Below are positions 34,291-43,557 of a stretch of 64,000 nucleotides of DNA, in pieces. Source of the DNA: Geminicoccus roseus DSM 18922. Lineage in GTDB: Bacteria; Pseudomonadota; Alphaproteobacteria; Geminicoccales; Geminicoccaceae. The stretch lies in the NCBI RefSeq assembly GCF_000427665.1, contig NZ_KE386572.1, positions 1,219,117 through 1,283,116 on the forward strand. Direction: 5' to 3'. Each line of letters begins with the position of its first letter. The first letter of the stretch is position 1. Made by a program: the position numbers and the translations under genes. The notes beneath the pieces were generated by a model, which ran no database searches, was not told the origin of the DNA, and saw only the letters and a list, made by a program, of their open reading frames with translations.

Positions 34291-34374
34291 GACAGAACAC
34301 CGGACGCAGGTGCATGGATCATCTTCGTTTCCGACTGATAGCCCTTCGCAGCGGCATGTTGGCTGAGGTCGAGA

Positions 34375-35346
34375 ATGTTTTCACCAGTTCAGAAGCCGAT
34401 CGGATCAGGGTTCGGCGCTGCCACGACGGCGGCCGAGGTGGCCCGAGGTGTCGATCTGACCGGGCAGGTGGCGGTCGTCACCGGCGGCTACTCCGGTATT
34501 GGCCTCGAGACGACACGTGTGCTCGCTGAAGCAGGTGCCGTGGTCATCGTTCCTGCCCGCAACCTGCAGAAGGCCGAAGCGGCGCTCGCCGGACTATCCT
34601 CCGTCGAACTGGAAGCACTTGACCTCACCGATCCGGCCTCGGTGCGGGCTTTCGCCGATCGCGTCCTCTCATCGAACCGGGCGGTCTCCATACTCGTCAA
34701 CAGCGCCGGCATCATGGCGACACCCTTGTCGCGAGATGCCGCCGGCCATGAGGGGCAGTTCGCCACCAACCATCTCGGGCATTTTCGGCTCACCCTAGCA
34801 CTCTGGCCGGCCCTCGCGGCAGCATGCGGAGCGCGCGTTGTCTCTGTTTCCTCGCGTGGTCACCAGATCGCTGGCGTCGACTTCGACGACATCGACTTCA
34901 ACGCCCGCCCTTACGACAAGTGGGTCGCCTACGGCCAGTCGAAGACCGCCAACGCGCTGTTCGCGGTCGGCCTGGACAGGCGCGGCGAACAAGACGGCAT
35001 TCGGGCCTATTCCTTGCACCCTGGCCAGATACTGACCGACCTTGCGCGTCATCTGAGTGCGGAGGAGCTTGCCGGTTTCGACGCCTTTGACAGCGAGGGG
35101 CGCCCGCGGATCGATCCAGCGCGCGGCATGAAGACGGTCCAGCAGGGCGCTGCCACCAGCGTGTGGTGTGCGACAAGCCCGCGATTGGCTGGCATCGGCG
35201 GCGTCTATTGCGAGGACTGCGACGTGGCGGTCGCCCACACCGGCGATGCAGGCCGGCGGGGTGTCAAGTCCTGGGCCGTGGATCCCGAGAGTGCCGAGCG
35301 CCTCTGGCAGGTGTCGGAGCAGATGACAGGGATGGCGCTGTCCTAG
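34375..35346 (+). CDS. Short-chain dehydrogenase/reductase
   Basis: A 323-residue NAD(P)-dependent oxidoreductase of the retinol dehydrogenase-like SDR group. TGGYSGIGLE is the cofactor-binding glycine motif (about residues 37-46), NSAGIMATP replaces the NNAG motif, VSVSSRGH carries the catalytic Ser and YGQSKTANALF the Tyr-x-x-x-Lys pair. First gene of the operon divergent from araC. The downstream haloperoxidase, NmrA-like and cupin genes suggest a detoxification or aromatic/carbonyl metabolism role; the substrate is unknown. Confidence 0.9.
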   Translation: MFSPVQKPIGSGFGAATTAAEVARGVDLTGQVAVVTGGYSGIGLETTRVLAEAGAVVIVPARNLQKAEAALAGLSSVELEALDLTDPASVRAFADRVLSSNRAVSILVNSAGIMATPLSRDAAGHEGQFATNHLGHFRLTLALWPALAAACGARVVSVSSRGHQIAGVDFDDIDFNARPYDKWVAYGQSKTANALFAVGLDRRGEQDGIRAYSLHPGQILTDLARHLSAEELAGFDAFDSEGRPRIDPARGMKTVQQGAATSVWCATSPRLAGIGGVYCEDCDVAVAHTGDAGRRGVKSWAVDPESAERLWQVSEQMTGMALS

Positions 35347-35368
35347 TGCACCCCGGAGATGACCATTG

Positions 35369-36357
35369 ATGCGCACCGATTCGCATGAGTTGCCCGTTTC
35401 GGGCCGCCGTAATCTGCTTGCTTTCGGCCTTGGCGCCACCGCGCTGGCGATGCTGCCGAGCCTGCCAGCCGCCGCTCAGTCAACTGTAACCCAAAGTCCG
35501 ACCTTCGAAGGGGTTCAGCCAATGTCGATGGTTACCACAAACGATGGCGTCGAGATCTTCTACAAGGACTGGGGGCCGAAGGATGCACAGCCCATCGTCT
35601 TCCACCACGGCTGGCCACTCAGCGCGGACGACTGGGACACCCAGATGCTGTTCTTCCTCCAGAACGGCTATCGCGTCGTTGTCCACGATCGCCGTGGCCA
35701 TGGGCGCTCGGCGCAGGTCTCCGACGGGCATGACATGGACCATTACGCTGCCGACGCCGCGGCAGTGGCCGAGCAGCTCGATCTGCGCAACGCCGTCCAT
35801 ATCGGGCATTCCACCGGCGGCGGCGAGGCAACCCGCTATGTCGCCCGCCACGGTCAGCCGGCGGGGCGGGTCGCCAAGCTCATCATCATCGGCGCCGTGC
35901 CGCCGATCATGGTGAAGGCCCCGGCCAATCCGGGAGGCCTGCCGATCGAGGTGTTCGACGGCCTGCGCAACGCGCTGGGTGCCAACCGCTCGCAGTTCTA
36001 CATCGATCTCCCCACTGGCCCGTTCTACGGCTTCGATCGGCCCGGTGCGACGCCCAATCACGCGGTCATCCAGAACTGGTGGCGCCAGGGTATGATGGGT
36101 GGTGCCAAGGCGCACTACGACGGCATCAAGGCCTTCTCGGAGACGGATTTCACCGAGGACCTGACGATCGTCGACGTGCCGACGCTCGTGATGCACGGCG
36201 ACGACGACCAGATCGTGCCGATCGCGATTCAGCGCTCCTTTCGGCCAAGCTCCTGAAGAACAGCACCCTCAAGATCTACGAGAAGTTCCCGCACGGCATG
36301 TGCACCACTCATGCTGAAGTGGTGAACCCGGACTTGCTTGCTTTCGTGAGAGGCTGA
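35369..36357 (+). pseudogene. Non-heme haloperoxidase-type alpha/beta hydrolase with frameshift
   Basis: The frame starts with a Tat signal ([18 protein letters not shown]) and shows the hydrolase core: [21 protein letters not shown], the nucleophile elbow [17 protein letters not shown], and the acid HGDDDQIVP. At about 36222-36230 the frame shifts: the family-typical ending [31 protein letters not shown] with the catalytic His continues in another frame to 36357. One missing G in GCGATTCAG would restore it. As read, the product stops at 36256 without its catalytic His. This is a true pseudogene or a sequencing error. Confidence 0.82.
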
Positions 36358-36422
36358 GCCATCCGGCCGGGGCCATCGCGATATGGCCAGCCGGCCTGCT
36401 GGCAATTTTAGGAGACAGGCGT

Positions 36423-37178
36423 ATGAAGATCGTTGTCATCGGCGGCAATGGGCTCGTCGGCTCTCGCACTGTCGCAAGCCTGCGTGAAGCAGGACACGAG
36501 GTCCTTGCCGCCTCGCCCAGCACCGGTGTCGATATCCTGACCGGCGAGGGGCTTCCACAAGCTCTCACCGGCGCCGACGTGGTGGTCGACGTCGTCAACT
36601 CCCCGTCGTTCGAGCCGCAGGCGGTGCTCGCCTTTTTCGAGACCGCTGGCCGGAACCTGGCCGCCGCTGAACGCGCCGCAGGGGTGCGCCATCATGTGGC
36701 GCTCTCCATCGTCGGCACCGACCGGATGCCGGACAACGCCTATTTCCAGGCCAAGGTCGCGCAGGAGAAGCTCGTCAGGGACTCGGCAACGCCGTTCACC
36801 ATTGTCCGGTCCACCCAGTTCTTCGAGTTCCTGTCCAGCATCGCCGATGGCAGTACGTCGGGAGGTACCGTCCGGTTGCCGGGTGGGCTCTTCCAGCCGA
36901 TTGCGGTGGATGACGTGGCAGCGCTTCTGGCGGATGCGGCGCTTGCCGCCCCTTGCAACGGGATCATCGAGATCGCCGGGCCCGAGCGCATGCCCTTCGA
37001 CGAGGTGATGCGCCGCTATCTCCGCTATGCAGGCGATCCGCGCCTTGTCGAGCGTGTTCCCGATGCGCGCTACTTTGGCGGCAAGGTCGGCGAGTTCTCG
37101 CTCGTACCGCTCACCGAAGCAAGGCTCGGCCAGATCGACCTGGAGACATGGTTCCGCAGCAGCGCATCCATCGCATGA
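36423..37178 (+). CDS. NmrA-like NAD(P)-binding epimerase/reductase
   Basis: A 251-residue atypical SDR with VVIGGNGLVGSRTVASLREA at the N-terminus (Rossmann motif GGNGLVG), VVVDVVNSPSFE, and the C-terminal FQPIAVDDVAALLADAAL typical of NmrA/YtfG-type quinone- or sugar-nucleotide-related proteins. No catalytic Tyr-x-x-x-Lys is clear, so it may be a redox sensor or flavin/quinone reductase. It follows the haloperoxidase gene by 65 bases and precedes the secreted cupin by 21. SDR, epimerase and cupin genes commonly accompany ECF41 loci. Confidence 0.85.
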   Translation: MKIVVIGGNGLVGSRTVASLREAGHEVLAASPSTGVDILTGEGLPQALTGADVVVDVVNSPSFEPQAVLAFFETAGRNLAAAERAAGVRHHVALSIVGTDRMPDNAYFQAKVAQEKLVRDSATPFTIVRSTQFFEFLSSIADGSTSGGTVRLPGGLFQPIAVDDVAALLADAALAAPCNGIIEIAGPERMPFDEVMRRYLRYAGDPRLVERVPDARYFGGKVGEFSLVPLTEARLGQIDLETWFRSSASIA

Positions 37179-37199
37179 CCGACCCGAACGGAATATCCA

Positions 37200-37628
37200 A
37201 TGAAGAAGTTCCTCTGCTCCCTCGTCCTGGCCGCGCTCCCCCTGCAGGTCGCATCCGCGGATTCCCAACAGCACCCCCATGGAAGCGGCGGTGTGAAGGT
37301 GACGCTGGTGTACGAACACCAGCTGCCCGGCATGCCCAACAAGAGCATCAAGGGGGTGCTGGTCGAGTACGAACCTGGCGGCGTGAACCCGGCTCATACC
37401 CATGCACGGTCTGCGCTGATCTATGCGACCGTTCTGGAGGGCGCTGTTCTGAACCAGCTCAACGGCGGCCCGATCAGAACCTTCACCAAGGGGCAAAACT
37501 TCACGGAGCTGCCGGGCGACCGACATGACGTGAGCGCCAATGCCAGCGAAACCGAGCCTGCAAAACTGCTGGCTGTCTTTGTCGTCGATACCGACGACAC
37601 GGTGCTGACGACGCCGATCGAGCGCTGA
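37200..37628 (+). CDS. Secreted cupin-domain protein
   Basis: A 142-residue product with a signal peptide (MKKFLCSLVLAALPLQVASA), then a small beta-barrel cupin: VLVEYEPGGVNPAHTHARSA supplies the metal-binding His pair, GDRHDVSANASETE the C-terminal His. The likely role is periplasmic metal-dependent binding or isomerisation. It is last in the operon, 21 bases after the NmrA-like gene. A second secreted cupin of the same type lies at 53593. Confidence 0.85.
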   Translation: MKKFLCSLVLAALPLQVASADSQQHPHGSGGVKVTLVYEHQLPGMPNKSIKGVLVEYEPGGVNPAHTHARSALIYATVLEGAVLNQLNGGPIRTFTKGQNFTELPGDRHDVSANASETEPAKLLAVFVVDTDDTVLTTPIER

Positions 37629-37907
37629 TGCATTTAGAAATTGGTCATTTTTATGCTGGAGAGCAGATGAATTATTTGATGATATTATTTCTCCTTAGGT
37701 CTTACGACGTGCTTTTGCTCTACTCATTTGCTATATGTCCCTGTCTAGAATGTGCGTACCCATTCGGTGAGCACCATGGTGGTTAGGCCCAGCTATGGGG
37801 ATCCATCAACCTCCAGGCGGGGTGGAAAGCGGATGTTAGCCTCTCGTGAACCACCCAGCTCATGGATTGGTAAGCGGCCCGTCGGGGACGAGCCGCCGGA
37901 GCATTGA

Positions 37908-38363
37908 TCAGGGTCTAGCCTTCACCGGAAGTCTGAACGGCGCTCCCAACCGATTGAAGGCGTTCATCGCGGCGATGGTGATCGTAAGGTCGACCAGCTC
38001 CTTTGGATCGAACGCGGCTGCTGCGGCCGCATAGGCTTCGTCAGATGCGTGGGTCTGGCTGATGTTGGTGACTTCTTCGGCCCAGGCCAGCGCGGCACGA
38101 TACCGCGCCGAGAACAGGTGAGGGACCTCGTGCCAGACGGGCACCAGGACGACCTTCTCGATGGGCATCGTCTTGAGCAGGTCCCGCGTATGGAGGTCGA
38201 TGCAATGCGCGCATCCATTGATCTGCGAAACCCGAAGGAAGACGAGGTGGATTAGTTCCTCCGGAAGAATGGTGGCATGTGTCACGTAGTGATGCAGTCC
38301 AAACAGTGCCTTGGCTCCGTCCGGCGCAACGTCGTGCCAGGCCAAGCGGGTGACATTGGTCAT
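37908..38363 (-). CDS. Carboxymuconolactone decarboxylase/AhpD-like protein
   Basis: A 151-residue product with the AhpD-like core LIHLVFLRVSQINGCAHCID, LHTRDLLK, carrying the redox CxxC pair and following His, and the C-terminal ELVDLTITIAAMNAFNRLG of the family. It could act as a peroxidase/thiol reductase or a decarboxylase. It is divergent from the ECF41 sigma factor gene, and its upstream region carries an ECF41-type promoter (TGTCACA-16-CGTC on the minus strand). CMD genes are the C of the COE set (carboxymuconolactone decarboxylase, oxidoreductase, epimerase) known to accompany ECF41. Confidence 0.9.
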   Translation of the reverse strand: MTNVTRLAWHDVAPDGAKALFGLHHYVTHATILPEELIHLVFLRVSQINGCAHCIDLHTRDLLKTMPIEKVVLVPVWHEVPHLFSARYRAALAWAEEVTNISQTHASDEAYAAAAAAFDPKELVDLTITIAAMNAFNRLGAPFRLPVKARP

Positions 38364-38412
38364 TCAAAGTGCTCCGTCATCGTGACGCCGTTCATCGGCG
38401 ATCACAGGTCTG

Positions 38413-38439
38413 ACGAGGCGGCCGCCGCCGCTGTGACAC
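38413..38439 (-). promoter_or_regulatory. ECF41-type promoter for the CMD gene
   Basis: On the minus strand TGTCACA (38439-38433) is followed after 16 bases by CGTC (38416-38413), about 50 bases upstream of the CMD start codon. This matches the published ECF41 consensus of TGTCACA and CGTC. Confidence 0.75.
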
Positions 38440-38461
38440 TTGCAGGCCGACGATGGCGCGA

Positions 38462-38488
38462 TGTCACACAGGTGCGCGCACGGTCGTC
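38462..38488 (+). promoter_or_regulatory. ECF41-type promoter for the sigma factor gene
   Basis: TGTCACA (38462-38468), 16 bases, then CGTC (38485-38488), 31 bases before the ATG at 38520. Identical spacing to the divergent minus-strand copy implies autoregulation. Confidence 0.78.
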
Positions 38489-38519
38489 ATGACGGCGAAC
38501 TACCCGGCAGGAGCCCTTG

Positions 38520-39386
38520 ATGTCCCGTGACCAACGGCCCACTGACTTCGAACCCGAACGGGGGCGCCTGAAGCGCCTTGCCTACCGCATGCTTGGCTCG
38601 CTCAGCGAGGCGGAGGATGTTGTTCAGGACGCGTGGATTCGTTGGGCGCGGGTGGACGAGAGCATCGATGTTCCAGCCGCCTATCTCACGCGGATCGTCA
38701 CCCGCCTGTGCCTGGATCGCCTGAAATCGGCCCGGGCACGGAGGGAAACCTATATTGGCCCCTGGCTACCTGACCCTCTGCTGACCCCGGCCGACCCGCA
38801 GGAAATCATCGCCGACGATGTCACTGTCACTCTCATGCTCGCCATGGAGCGGCTCTCCCCGCTCGAGCGCGCCGCGTTTCTTCTGCACGATGTCTTCGAC
38901 GTACCACTCACAGATGTGGCCGTGACCCTTGATCGCGAACCCGCCGCGGTTCGCCAGCTTGCGTCCCGAGCCCGGAAGAATGTTAGGTCCGAACGCGTTC
39001 GCTACGCACTTGATGCCTCCGAGGCGGACAGGATTGCGCGAGCCTTCTTCACCGCCGCCCGAGATGGCGATACGAAGGCGCTCGCCGACCTCCTTGCGGA
39101 AGATGTGGAAATACACTCCGACGGAGGTGGCAAGGTTTTGGCCTTCCGGAACATCGTGCGCGGTATCGATCGCGTCCTAAAATTGTTTGCCGGCGTTCGC
39201 CGGAAGGACCTCTCCCCACCGACGCTGTTGCGTACGGCCATTATTGATGGGTTGCCTGGATATATCAGCCGCAATCCCGATGGATCCGTGGGCACGACTG
39301 CGCTTCAACTTCACGACGGTCGAATTCGTGCAATCTACATCGTTCGGAATCCCGACAAGCTGGCGCACATCGCAGAGGCGCGCTGA
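38520..39386 (+). CDS. ECF41-family RNA polymerase sigma factor with SnoaL-like C-terminal domain
   Basis: A 288-residue product. Sigma region 2 (RLAYRMLGSLSEAEDVVQDA, WIRWARV) and region 4 (LSPLERAAFLLHDVFDVPLT) occupy the first 160 residues. The C-terminal extension is SnoaL-like and contains DGGGKVLAFRN and NPDKLAHI, the DGGGK and NPDKL motifs described for ECF41, where this domain replaces an anti-sigma factor. WLPDPL in the linker is also typical. The ATG at 38520 is preferred to the TTG one codon earlier. It is divergent from the CMD gene. Confidence 0.93.
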   Translation: MSRDQRPTDFEPERGRLKRLAYRMLGSLSEAEDVVQDAWIRWARVDESIDVPAAYLTRIVTRLCLDRLKSARARRETYIGPWLPDPLLTPADPQEIIADDVTVTLMLAMERLSPLERAAFLLHDVFDVPLTDVAVTLDREPAAVRQLASRARKNVRSERVRYALDASEADRIARAFFTAARDGDTKALADLLAEDVEIHSDGGGKVLAFRNIVRGIDRVLKLFAGVRRKDLSPPTLLRTAIIDGLPGYISRNPDGSVGTTALQLHDGRIRAIYIVRNPDKLAHIAEAR

Positions 39387-40836
39387 GCCGCAGGCATCAA
39401 AGCGGATCTTCCGAACTGCACCACTGGAGACTGCCGCGAAACTCTGGTTCTGGCGCTGCTGGTGTGTTTCGATCCTGCCCATCAGAGCGGGGAGCGGCCG
39501 ATAGTTTTGCAAGGTGGTGGACAGGTGAGCCTGGTGGAAGACCTGCTGCCGGCAGCAACCAATGGCTGGAACGGATCAAGGCGCAGGTCGGCTGATTGTG
39601 CGCCGTCCAGTTATACAACACTGCAAGATCATGAGGGCTTAAACTGTACGATAATCAGCCAGAGCTATAAGCTGCAGTAGTAGCATTATAAAATATCTGC
39701 CGGTCCTATGAGGGGATCATGCCGCCTGTCGCTGCAAAGGGCACTACCGTGACATGGCCGTCGCGGTCGATGCTCAGGCGGAATGCGTCCTGGATGGTCT
39801 GACCGACCACCAGACACATGATGGTGCGAAGCACCATCCCGTCACGGCCGATCGCCTGTGACCAGCCGAAGCCGCCCTTGCAGCCGATGGGTAATTCGGC
39901 CGGCTAGTTGGGCACCATGGACCGCTCGCTAGGGCAGCCTGAATTGGAGGGCACCGTCGGCAGGAGTGGCAGAGTATGTCGTTGGTCGGCCGTGCAAACG
40001 ATCCAATGGCCGGGACAAGCGGCGGCCATTTGTTGAAAGTTGTGGCCCAGCGACAGCACTGTAAGATGGTCGAAGCGAGCCTGACGGTACCTGACTCTGG
40101 ATGTATGACGAAAGCGGGCACGAATATACGGTAATAGCGCAGCCAGCCTAATGGAGCAGCCCAGACCGGCCGGGCCGGCGCAGCGCTGTGTATGGCCACG
40201 CCAGCAGCGCCAGCGTGTCCTCCACGTGGCCCAGCAGCGTGCTAGCCTCGGCAGTCGGTCAGCCCTGCCGCTGCCGCCACGCCACTCGCACCCGCTGCGC
40301 CGCCAGCCGCTCAGTGGTGGCACTGATATACTGTTCCAGTTGTGCCCGCTGCGCCCGCTGTTCCATCTGCCCGGTCATCCGTAGCCATCCAGCGGGAGAA
40401 CCGGCGGCGGCCAGTGTGCCTCATAGGTTCTCACAGGGTAGTTCAGCCGGCACCGTCCCTTAACCCAGAGCTGGGCTGCCGCCGCCATTGCGCCTGCAGA
40501 TACTGCATCGCCTGCAAGGTCGCGTCGCTGATGCTATCGGGGCCATCACTTCCCTCTCACGAACCGCAGGGTTATGAAACCGTGTGCCGAGGCCCGACGG
40601 TCACGCGCTCCATGCGCTGCTTCAGGCCAACCCGCACGGCAATGGAGGCCGCGGATAGAAGGTCTTCCGCCCGGACAGCTTGGGCAGGAAGCCAATAGTC
40701 CCTGCTTCATGCCACGCTCGGTCATGGATATATCCCGTGCTCGTCATGAGTACGACCGGGATCCTGATGGCCTCGTTGAGGAGACGCTGCTTAGAGCCGA
40801 GGCGGTTCTTCGCAAGAGCGTCAGCAGTTCCCGAGT
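39387..40836. other. Decayed intergenic stretch, about 1.45 kb, no intact gene
   Basis: No convincing intact gene is present. On the minus strand two protein-like fragments remain: about 39706-39905 reads CKGGFGWSQAIGRDGMVLRT, then QDAFRLSIDRDGHVTVVPFA, and about 40150-40380 reads MTGQMEQRAQRAQLEQYISA, then a stop, then HVEDTLALLAWPYTALRR. Both are interrupted by stops. A short minus-strand fragment at 40622-40840 (IPVVLMTSTGYIHDRAWHEA) looks vaguely receiver-like. The region appears to be old gene remnants of unknown origin. Confidence 0.5.
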
Positions 40837-41275
40837 TCATGGCCGTGTGGCCTTGAGTTCTTCCCGGCAGGCACGACTGAAGGCGCAGAGTGGGTCCAGC
40901 TCACCCGCCGGGGTGAAGTCCGCGAAGAGTCCAAGCTCCTTATCTGGCGCGAAGTAGGCGGCACCGATCTGCTTCATGACCTCCTCCGCCGCTGCGACAG
41001 TCTGCGGCTGGCCGAACAGGCGGATCGTGTTGACGATCGAGTAGAGTTGCAGGAGCTTGGCTGGATCATCGAGCTCGTGCTCGAACGCATCGACGAACAG
41101 CTTGGAAGCCTCACGATTGAATTCGCCATAGAGTGCCTCGCGACGGGCGCGATCCTGCGCCCGGAGTGACGCGCGCCTGTGAGCGCTGCGCCAGCCAGGT
41201 CGTCACCAACGATGTCAGCGCGCCGATGGCGGAGCCGGCTAGTGCCGCGATGGCTGAAACATAGCCTGCGTTCAT
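40837..41275 (-). pseudogene. Small membrane-anchored hypothetical, disrupted by a frameshift
   Basis: From the ATG at 41275 the frame reads MNAGYVSAIAALAGSAIGAL, then TSLVTTWLAQRSQA, a single hydrophobic helix. One base too few near 41175-41182 shifts the frame; the other frame continues RASLRAQDRARREALYGEFN, REASKLFVDAFEHELDDPAK, ending CREELKATRP at the stop at 40837. Joined, this gives the roughly 145-residue family of alphaproteobacterial membrane proteins I recognise by pattern but whose function is unknown. It is 7 bases upstream of nothing on its own strand except the cyclase tail. Confidence 0.7.
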
Positions 41276-41282
41276 TTTCTTC

Positions 41283-42701
41283 TCAGTCGGGCGAGACAGC
41301 CACCGTTCCGGTGGCCAGGGTCCATAGATCCAGCGACTCTTCACGGCCCCGCACGACGAGACGGGTATGCTGGCGCATGCCGCCCAATGCGCGTGGGCCT
41401 GCCTGCGCCAGCACACGATCAATTAGCGCCTGGCTTGCGGCCATGGACGTCCCGAGCTCACGGGTCAGCCCCTCCAGGCGGCTTGCGGTATTGACCGTGT
41501 CGCCCAGGACCGCGAATTCCACCCGACGCTCGTCGCCGATGTCACCCAACACCACTGGTCCGAAATGCAGGCCGATGCCTGCGCGTAGCGGCGGCTCCCC
41601 CTGCGCCACCCGCTCGGCATTCCACTCGTCCAGTGCCACGAGCATCGCCCGTCCACATGCAAGCGCGCTGACCGCATCATGCGGGCCAGGATGTGGCGTA
41701 CCGAACGTCGCCATCACGCAGTCGCCGATGAACTTGTCGAGCGTGCCGCCGTGCGCGAACACGCAATCCGCCATGCGCAGATGGAAGCCGCGCAGCATGG
41801 CCATGACCGCATCCGGAGCCATGCGCTCACACAGACGGGTGAAGCCGACAATGTCGACGAACAGGACTGCCACGTCCTGGGTCCGGATCGGGCCGAACGG
41901 CTCATCCACCGCCGCCAGCTCCTCGACCAGGTTGGGCGACACGTGGCGAGCCAAGTTGGCGCGAGCATGCTCGAGCCTGGCCTGGGCGTAGACAAGCCGC
42001 TGCATGCGCCCGACTACGACTGCGAGGATGCCGGCGATCAAACAGGCGGTGAACAGGCTGCATGCCCAGGCCGCGGTGTCGACGAAGTGCGGGTCGAGGT
42101 AGCGCGTCAGCGAATCCGCCAGTCCGGCGCCCTCTGGTAGACCGAACCCGAGCAGGGTATCCGGCATGCGCAGGATGATGCCGACGCCCACGCTCCATGT
42201 CGCGATCACAACAAGTGCTGCGCCTATCACGAGCCATGGCGACAAGGTGAAGGTCGCCCACGCGATCAGCAGCAGGAAGAACAGGAACTTCGGCGGCCGC
42301 AGCGCCATCTGTATTGGTGTCAGGGACAGAACGAATGGATTGGGCACCAGCAGCGTCACGGTGAGCAGGGCGGCATTGGCCAGCACGAACCCCATGACCA
42401 GCCAGGAAGGCACGGGCCGTCTGGCGCGCCGACTCCAGACCAGGGCAAGGCCGATGAACGCGGCAGCGATACCCAAGTAATAGAGGGCAGCAGGCCAGGG
42501 ATGGACCAGGGCGCACCACACCGCGACCGCGCAGAACGCCACCGTCAGGGCATGCGCGCCCAGACGTCCAGTGACCTGGCGCTCCCTGGTCAACGCCGCA
42601 GCAATCCGCCCGTCCAACGCGCTGGATCGGGCCGATGCATGCCAGGTCGCATGGCGACCCGGAGCGGCGGTTGATGCAGCTTGAACGACATCGGCTGGCA
42701 C
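41283..42701 (-). CDS. Class III adenylate cyclase with N-terminal membrane domain
   Basis: A 472-residue product. Six hydrophobic helices occupy about residues 48-235 (LTVAFCAVAVWCALV, ALYYLGIAAAFIGLALVW, FLFFLLLIAWATFTL), then a C-terminal class III catalytic domain: VAVLFVDIVGFTRLCERM (metal-binding Asp), GGTLDKFIGDCVMATFG, GLHFGPVVLGDIGD and GDTVNTASRLEG (transition-state Asn/Arg). It makes cAMP as a homodimer. The start is GTG at 42701, with AAGGA upstream; no internal ATG precedes the first helices. It ends 7 bases from the disrupted membrane protein gene start on the same strand. Confidence 0.92.
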   Translation of the reverse strand: MPADVVQAASTAAPGRHATWHASARSSALDGRIAAALTRERQVTGRLGAHALTVAFCAVAVWCALVHPWPAALYYLGIAAAFIGLALVWSRRARRPVPSWLVMGFVLANAALLTVTLLVPNPFVLSLTPIQMALRPPKFLFFLLLIAWATFTLSPWLVIGAALVVIATWSVGVGIILRMPDTLLGFGLPEGAGLADSLTRYLDPHFVDTAAWACSLFTACLIAGILAVVVGRMQRLVYAQARLEHARANLARHVSPNLVEELAAVDEPFGPIRTQDVAVLFVDIVGFTRLCERMAPDAVMAMLRGFHLRMADCVFAHGGTLDKFIGDCVMATFGTPHPGPHDAVSALACGRAMLVALDEWNAERVAQGEPPLRAGIGLHFGPVVLGDIGDERRVEFAVLGDTVNTASRLEGLTRELGTSMAASQALIDRVLAQAGPRALGGMRQHTRLVVRGREESLDLWTLATGTVAVSPD

Positions 42702-42735
42702 GGGATCGCATCCTTAGCAGATCAGCCGGGATGGC

Positions 42736-43487
42736 TCACGCGAGACCCAGCCCGCCGTCTACGGCGAGCACCTGGCCGGTCACCCAGTTGGAGGCCGGAT
42801 CGGTCAAGCGCACGATCCAGGTGGCGACATCGTCCGGCTCGCCGCGCCGCCCGAGGGGGATCCGCTGGCGCTCCTGCTCCTTGACGGCCTCCGCCTGTGT
42901 CGCCGACAGGTTCATCATCCCCGTTAGCGCCTCCGACTCGGTCGGTCCCGGCGCCACCGCGTTCACCCGGATTCCCTTGGGCGCCAGTTCCAGCGCCCAG
43001 CAGCGGGTAAGCTGCTCCAGCGCGGCCTTGCTGGCGCATAGTGCGCGAGGCCGGCGGCCGGTCGATGGCCGTACGTGCTCGACAGGTTGACGATCGTGCC
43101 GCGCACCGCCGCCAGATGCGGCAGGGCCGCCGCCGCGAGCAGGCTGGGGCCCAGCACGTTCACTGCAAGGATCCGCTCGATCTGGGCGGCACTGGCCTCG
43201 GCCAAGGCGAGGATGGCTCCTGCCCCGGCATTGTTGACCAGCACATCAAGACGACCCCAGCGGTCGACCGCCTCGCGCACGGCTTGCTTTGCGTCGTCCG
43301 GATTTGCCGCGTCCGCCACCAGGCCGACGATGTTGGGATGGTCGGCCGCAGTCGCTTCGAGCGCGGCGGCGCGCCGGCCGGTGATGACGACCCTGGCGCC
43401 CAGCCCGGCGAAGCGCAGGGCGGCGGCCCGGCCGATGCCCTGCGCTTCGCCGGTGACGATGACGACCTTCTCGCTCAGTGCCGACAT
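42736..43487 (-). pseudogene. SDR-family oxidoreductase with a single-base frameshift
   Basis: The N-terminal part from the ATG at 43487 has TGEAQGIGRAAALRFAG, NNAGAGA and VNLSSTYGHRPAAGLAHYA; the frame then changes at about 43040 and the remainder (the Lys of Y-x-x-x-K and RCWALELAPKGIRVNAVAPG, TGQVLAVDGGLGLA) is in another frame to 42736. One missing G in GCGCCAGCAAGG would restore AASKAALEQ. As read, the product ends at 42963 without the catalytic Lys. The joined length, about 250 residues, is normal. A sequencing error is a realistic alternative. Confidence 0.82.
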
Positions 43488-43557
43488 GACGTCGCCTCGC
43501 TGCATTCGATGAGCGTGGATGGAAGATGCGGGTTCTGTTGCGCTTCAGGCAGGGCGC

